Of a DNA stretch of 64,000 nucleotides, positions 63,801 through 64,000 are shown piece after piece. The DNA comes from Chitinophaga sancti (lineage in GTDB: Bacteria > Bacteroidota > Bacteroidia > Chitinophagales > Chitinophagaceae). The notes below the pieces were generated by a model that was not told the DNA's origin, did not search any database, and saw only the letters and a list, made by a program, of their open reading frames with translations. Positions within the stretch are counted from its first letter, which is position 1, and each line of letters begins with the position of its first letter. The translations under genes were made by a program, and so were the position numbers. The stretch lies in NCBI RefSeq assembly GCF_034087045.1, contig NZ_CP139247.1, forward strand, positions 4,366,001 through 4,430,000. The letters are read 5' to 3'.

Positions 63801-64000
63801 CATAATTGCCTGCCGTAACGGTTTGTGCACCACTGCCATTATAGTTGACCGTATTGGGAGTAGAGGTCGTCACATTTAAGGTACCGGCAGTTATTGTATA
63901 AGCGCCTGCAATACCAAGTACGGCGTTAGTGGATAATTGAAGTGAAGTACCATTCAGTGTTACATTAAAAAGGTTGGCTGTTCCGTTGAGTGTGCTGGCA
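57829..64000 (-). CDS. Giant repetitive surface protein with type IX sorting domain (N-terminus outside window)
   Basis: The minus frame is open from the right edge to the stop at 57829, about 2056 residues; a GTG at 63873 is only an internal codon. Most of it is a beta-solenoid-like repeat rich in Thr, Asn, Gly and Ser: GDLTINSGATFDANSNTI, GNWVNSGTFTSGTGTVIL, TFNNLTINK. The repeat period is about 40-60 residues. Two W-x-G...DWxxxGNW modules interrupt it (WNGSVSSDWFTAGNW and WTGATSTDWYLNGNW, each followed by TNxPVI). The end is a T9SS type A domain (MSGQVILRQQLSG... GIYIVSYYSQKG, SKKVFVGY). It is exported and probably surface-bound or secreted. Adhesion or a structural role is inferred. Confidence 0.9.
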   Translation of the reverse strand, partial: ASTLNGTANLFNVTLNGTSLQLSTNAVLGIAGAYTITAGTLNVTTSTPNTVNYNGSGAQTVTAGNYGNLILSNGSTKTAGGAITVNGDLTIAASTTFNASSFSHTILGNWTTTGTFTASTSTVSFTGTTDVTINGVTTFNTLTINKSATSNQVTILSNVDAATLNMTSGGMQTGSNTINITTNRSGNGIIIGTIKHTHSFASGTAYAFEGPNNTITFSGVNLLLTSVTVTVTKGSISDFPFGGSINRVYNIQLTGTVVSLATLRLHYEDAELNGNNESSIQLWHYNGSTWGVSGKTTNSTTSNYVEQILLLDVSNRWTLSDDISLVRWNGSVSSDWFTAGNWTTVQGTPSRPPAATDIVEIGTTAFTNQPVIATSAAVAKSITFGSVQAVTLTLNNGGSLTTQGNISGTWSANATHTINANNQNITVNGDLTLSDGTTSHAINLNMGTGTTTITGSLTESGGANVTFSGAGALIIGDDFNYTSGTFTPSTSTVTYNGSVAQTVARVTYNNLVVNKTIGIATINSPTTVNGNLTVTSGELDINASSTITGDVNIASGATLNGDGITTTVGGNWNNSGTFLSLSGTILLNGSGPQTISATTFNNFTINKPGSTATLTGNLTINGNVLFSAGTLNITTFTINRSSVGGTLTAANGTTLLLSGANNVPANFNTYIVGDASVIHFNGTVAQTIPPIIVGTIIFSNSGTKTLTGPLTVNGDLTINSGATFDANSNTINLGGNWVNSGTFTSGTGTVILNGSSKTITGNTTFNKLTIYGSYAVSGSDITYNGLLNITSSGSFDGGSGQATISGDLTNSGSLISNGTTTFAGTSVQTIRLLNAITSNSSGIINFNGNVSPVLNSTSAPIFATLNINNTAGINPSVNWTIAIAFNISSGATFNGGAPTHNILGSFTNNGTVTSSGTINFIPSATQTIKLAGTSFSSTGTVIFGGSGAIIVTGTPTALNNVNVTNINGVTPAANWNITGNFLIANNAVFNAGSNTFTVAGDMESDGTLNGGTSLFTLSGTNAQLTGSPGTTFYDLTISGTLMANSDFNVSHNFTNNNSFDATIGTVTMTGSTPSVISGTAASFDLAQIAIRKNTGATTTLAKNITAVTDLHIHSGILDAATFTITQDPAGGTFSIEDNSFFKIGGTNSLPTFTTYAFDTLSSVEYNGSTQTVSSATPYGDLTISTTGTKTATAALYILSDFTLTNGTFVPGTFSDTINGNWNMTSGTFTNTGSTFVFNGTAPQSINSTGAFNNLTVNKTTNPITLASNVTTNGILKFSAGKIQTGSSFSVIIPAGGSVTGAAQGTGWVNGKLQKNIATGSAVSRTFEIGDNTSYTPATVLYASVTNSGNLSAVTTTPDHPNISTSGINTNKSVNRYWSFTNNATVFTTASVTVNWVATDVDAGATTANFKVASYNGSSWSLPSTVSPLSTSIQGTGLSFVGDIAIGELVNSATWTGATSTDWYLNGNWSTGFAPLITTDAIIPSSLTNYPVITTGTATVQSITIQNGASVTVNGGAMQIAGTITNSGTFTTSNGSIELISITAQTIPAAAFAGNLIKNITINNSAGVTLGGTLQVSGILKATTGQFSTGGFLTLLSTATQTALIDGSGSGSVTGNVTMQRYLASGFGYKYVSSPFTAATVNEFANDLDLAATFPTFYKYVENQASSGYTVYTTTTNILTPMVGYSANFGSSSSPKTIDMTGVVNNGNITSPTIYNHNQPYTLGFNLAGNPYPSPVDWNASGGWTKTNIDNALYYFNAGTTNQYTGTYSTYINGISSDGIANNIIPAMQGFFVHVSNGTYPVTASFAVNNIARVNNLTPNYHRDAPSTVPLLRLNASFADEAMPEDATVIYFDNSATLSTDPEMDALKLINTDPLVPNLYSLSDTTKLSIHALPYVQDSTSRIPLGLITQRSGWITFKVQDLERIPSGLHIYLHDEKTNITQDLQRNPSYRQLIETGKYNNRFSLVFSLKDLSPSEENATDTFNVYSAGRKIYVYLDLASGDKAGIMLSNMSGQVILRQQLSGKGYHDLGPSFSSGIYIVSYYSQKGLRSKKVFVGY

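Noticed and set aside
1..64000. tRNA, rRNA, insertion sequence or prophage genes
   Set aside because: I looked through the gaps for cloverleaf-type structures and for transposase or integrase motifs in the proteins and saw none.

Overview
The window comes from a Bacteroidota genome, most likely a Chitinophagaceae member such as Chitinophaga. The evidence is two SusC/SusD pairs, a sigma/FecR/TonB-receptor relay, type IX secretion cargo at both edges, an exosortase N with its VIT-domain partner, and Bacteroidota-type promoters (TAnnTTTG -7 boxes). I see no rRNA, tRNA, CRISPR array, insertion sequence or phage gene.

Layout. 1-2934 (minus): N-terminal part of a secreted M43 metalloprotease with PKD-like repeats. 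3030-6000: an unknown protein and a histidine kinase/response regulator pair. 6361-8640: DUF3820, then a tetR-fabF operon whose operator lies inside its own promoter. 8638-16820: a low-molecular-weight thiol region. A DinB-like protein and a class V PLP enzyme read rightward and converge on a leftward run of DUF427, FAD disulfide reductase, ABC ATPase, permease/binding-protein fusion, egtB and egtD. I read this run as ergothioneine synthesis coupled to an EgtUV-type importer. The importer's binding domain is circularly permuted. 17099-20838: exosortase N and its VIT partner behind two matching inverted repeats. 20890-28509: ECF sigma, FecR, TonB receptor and GH3 glycosidase, with repeat arrays and terminator hairpins between the regulatory genes. 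28693-33376: a hybrid histidine kinase and a lipoprotein. 33552-36544: a copper module (HMA-AraC regulator, CopA ATPase, HMA protein). 36744-43834: TlpA-like thioredoxin, SusC/SusD, a small lipoprotein, and a tandem beta-barrel family with a decayed third copy. 44040-44741 (minus): an unusual DTA-repeat exported protein. 45243-51870: SusC/SusD and a GH51 arabinofuranosidase, an arabinose-polymer locus. 52005-56659: TolC/MacA/MacB-type efflux. 56724-57695: an Ldh2-family dehydrogenase. 57829-64000 (minus): C-terminal part of a giant repetitive protein with a type IX sorting domain.

Most noteworthy are the egt synthesis/import operon with its rotated binding domain, the paired ACTTTG-N5-CAAAGT sites before exosortase N, the repeat arrays and hairpins in the sigma/FecR/TonB relay, and promoters in the tetR-fabF and copper modules whose -7 boxes sit only 4-5 bases from the start codon. 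All functional statements rest on reading motifs by eye; no database search was run.
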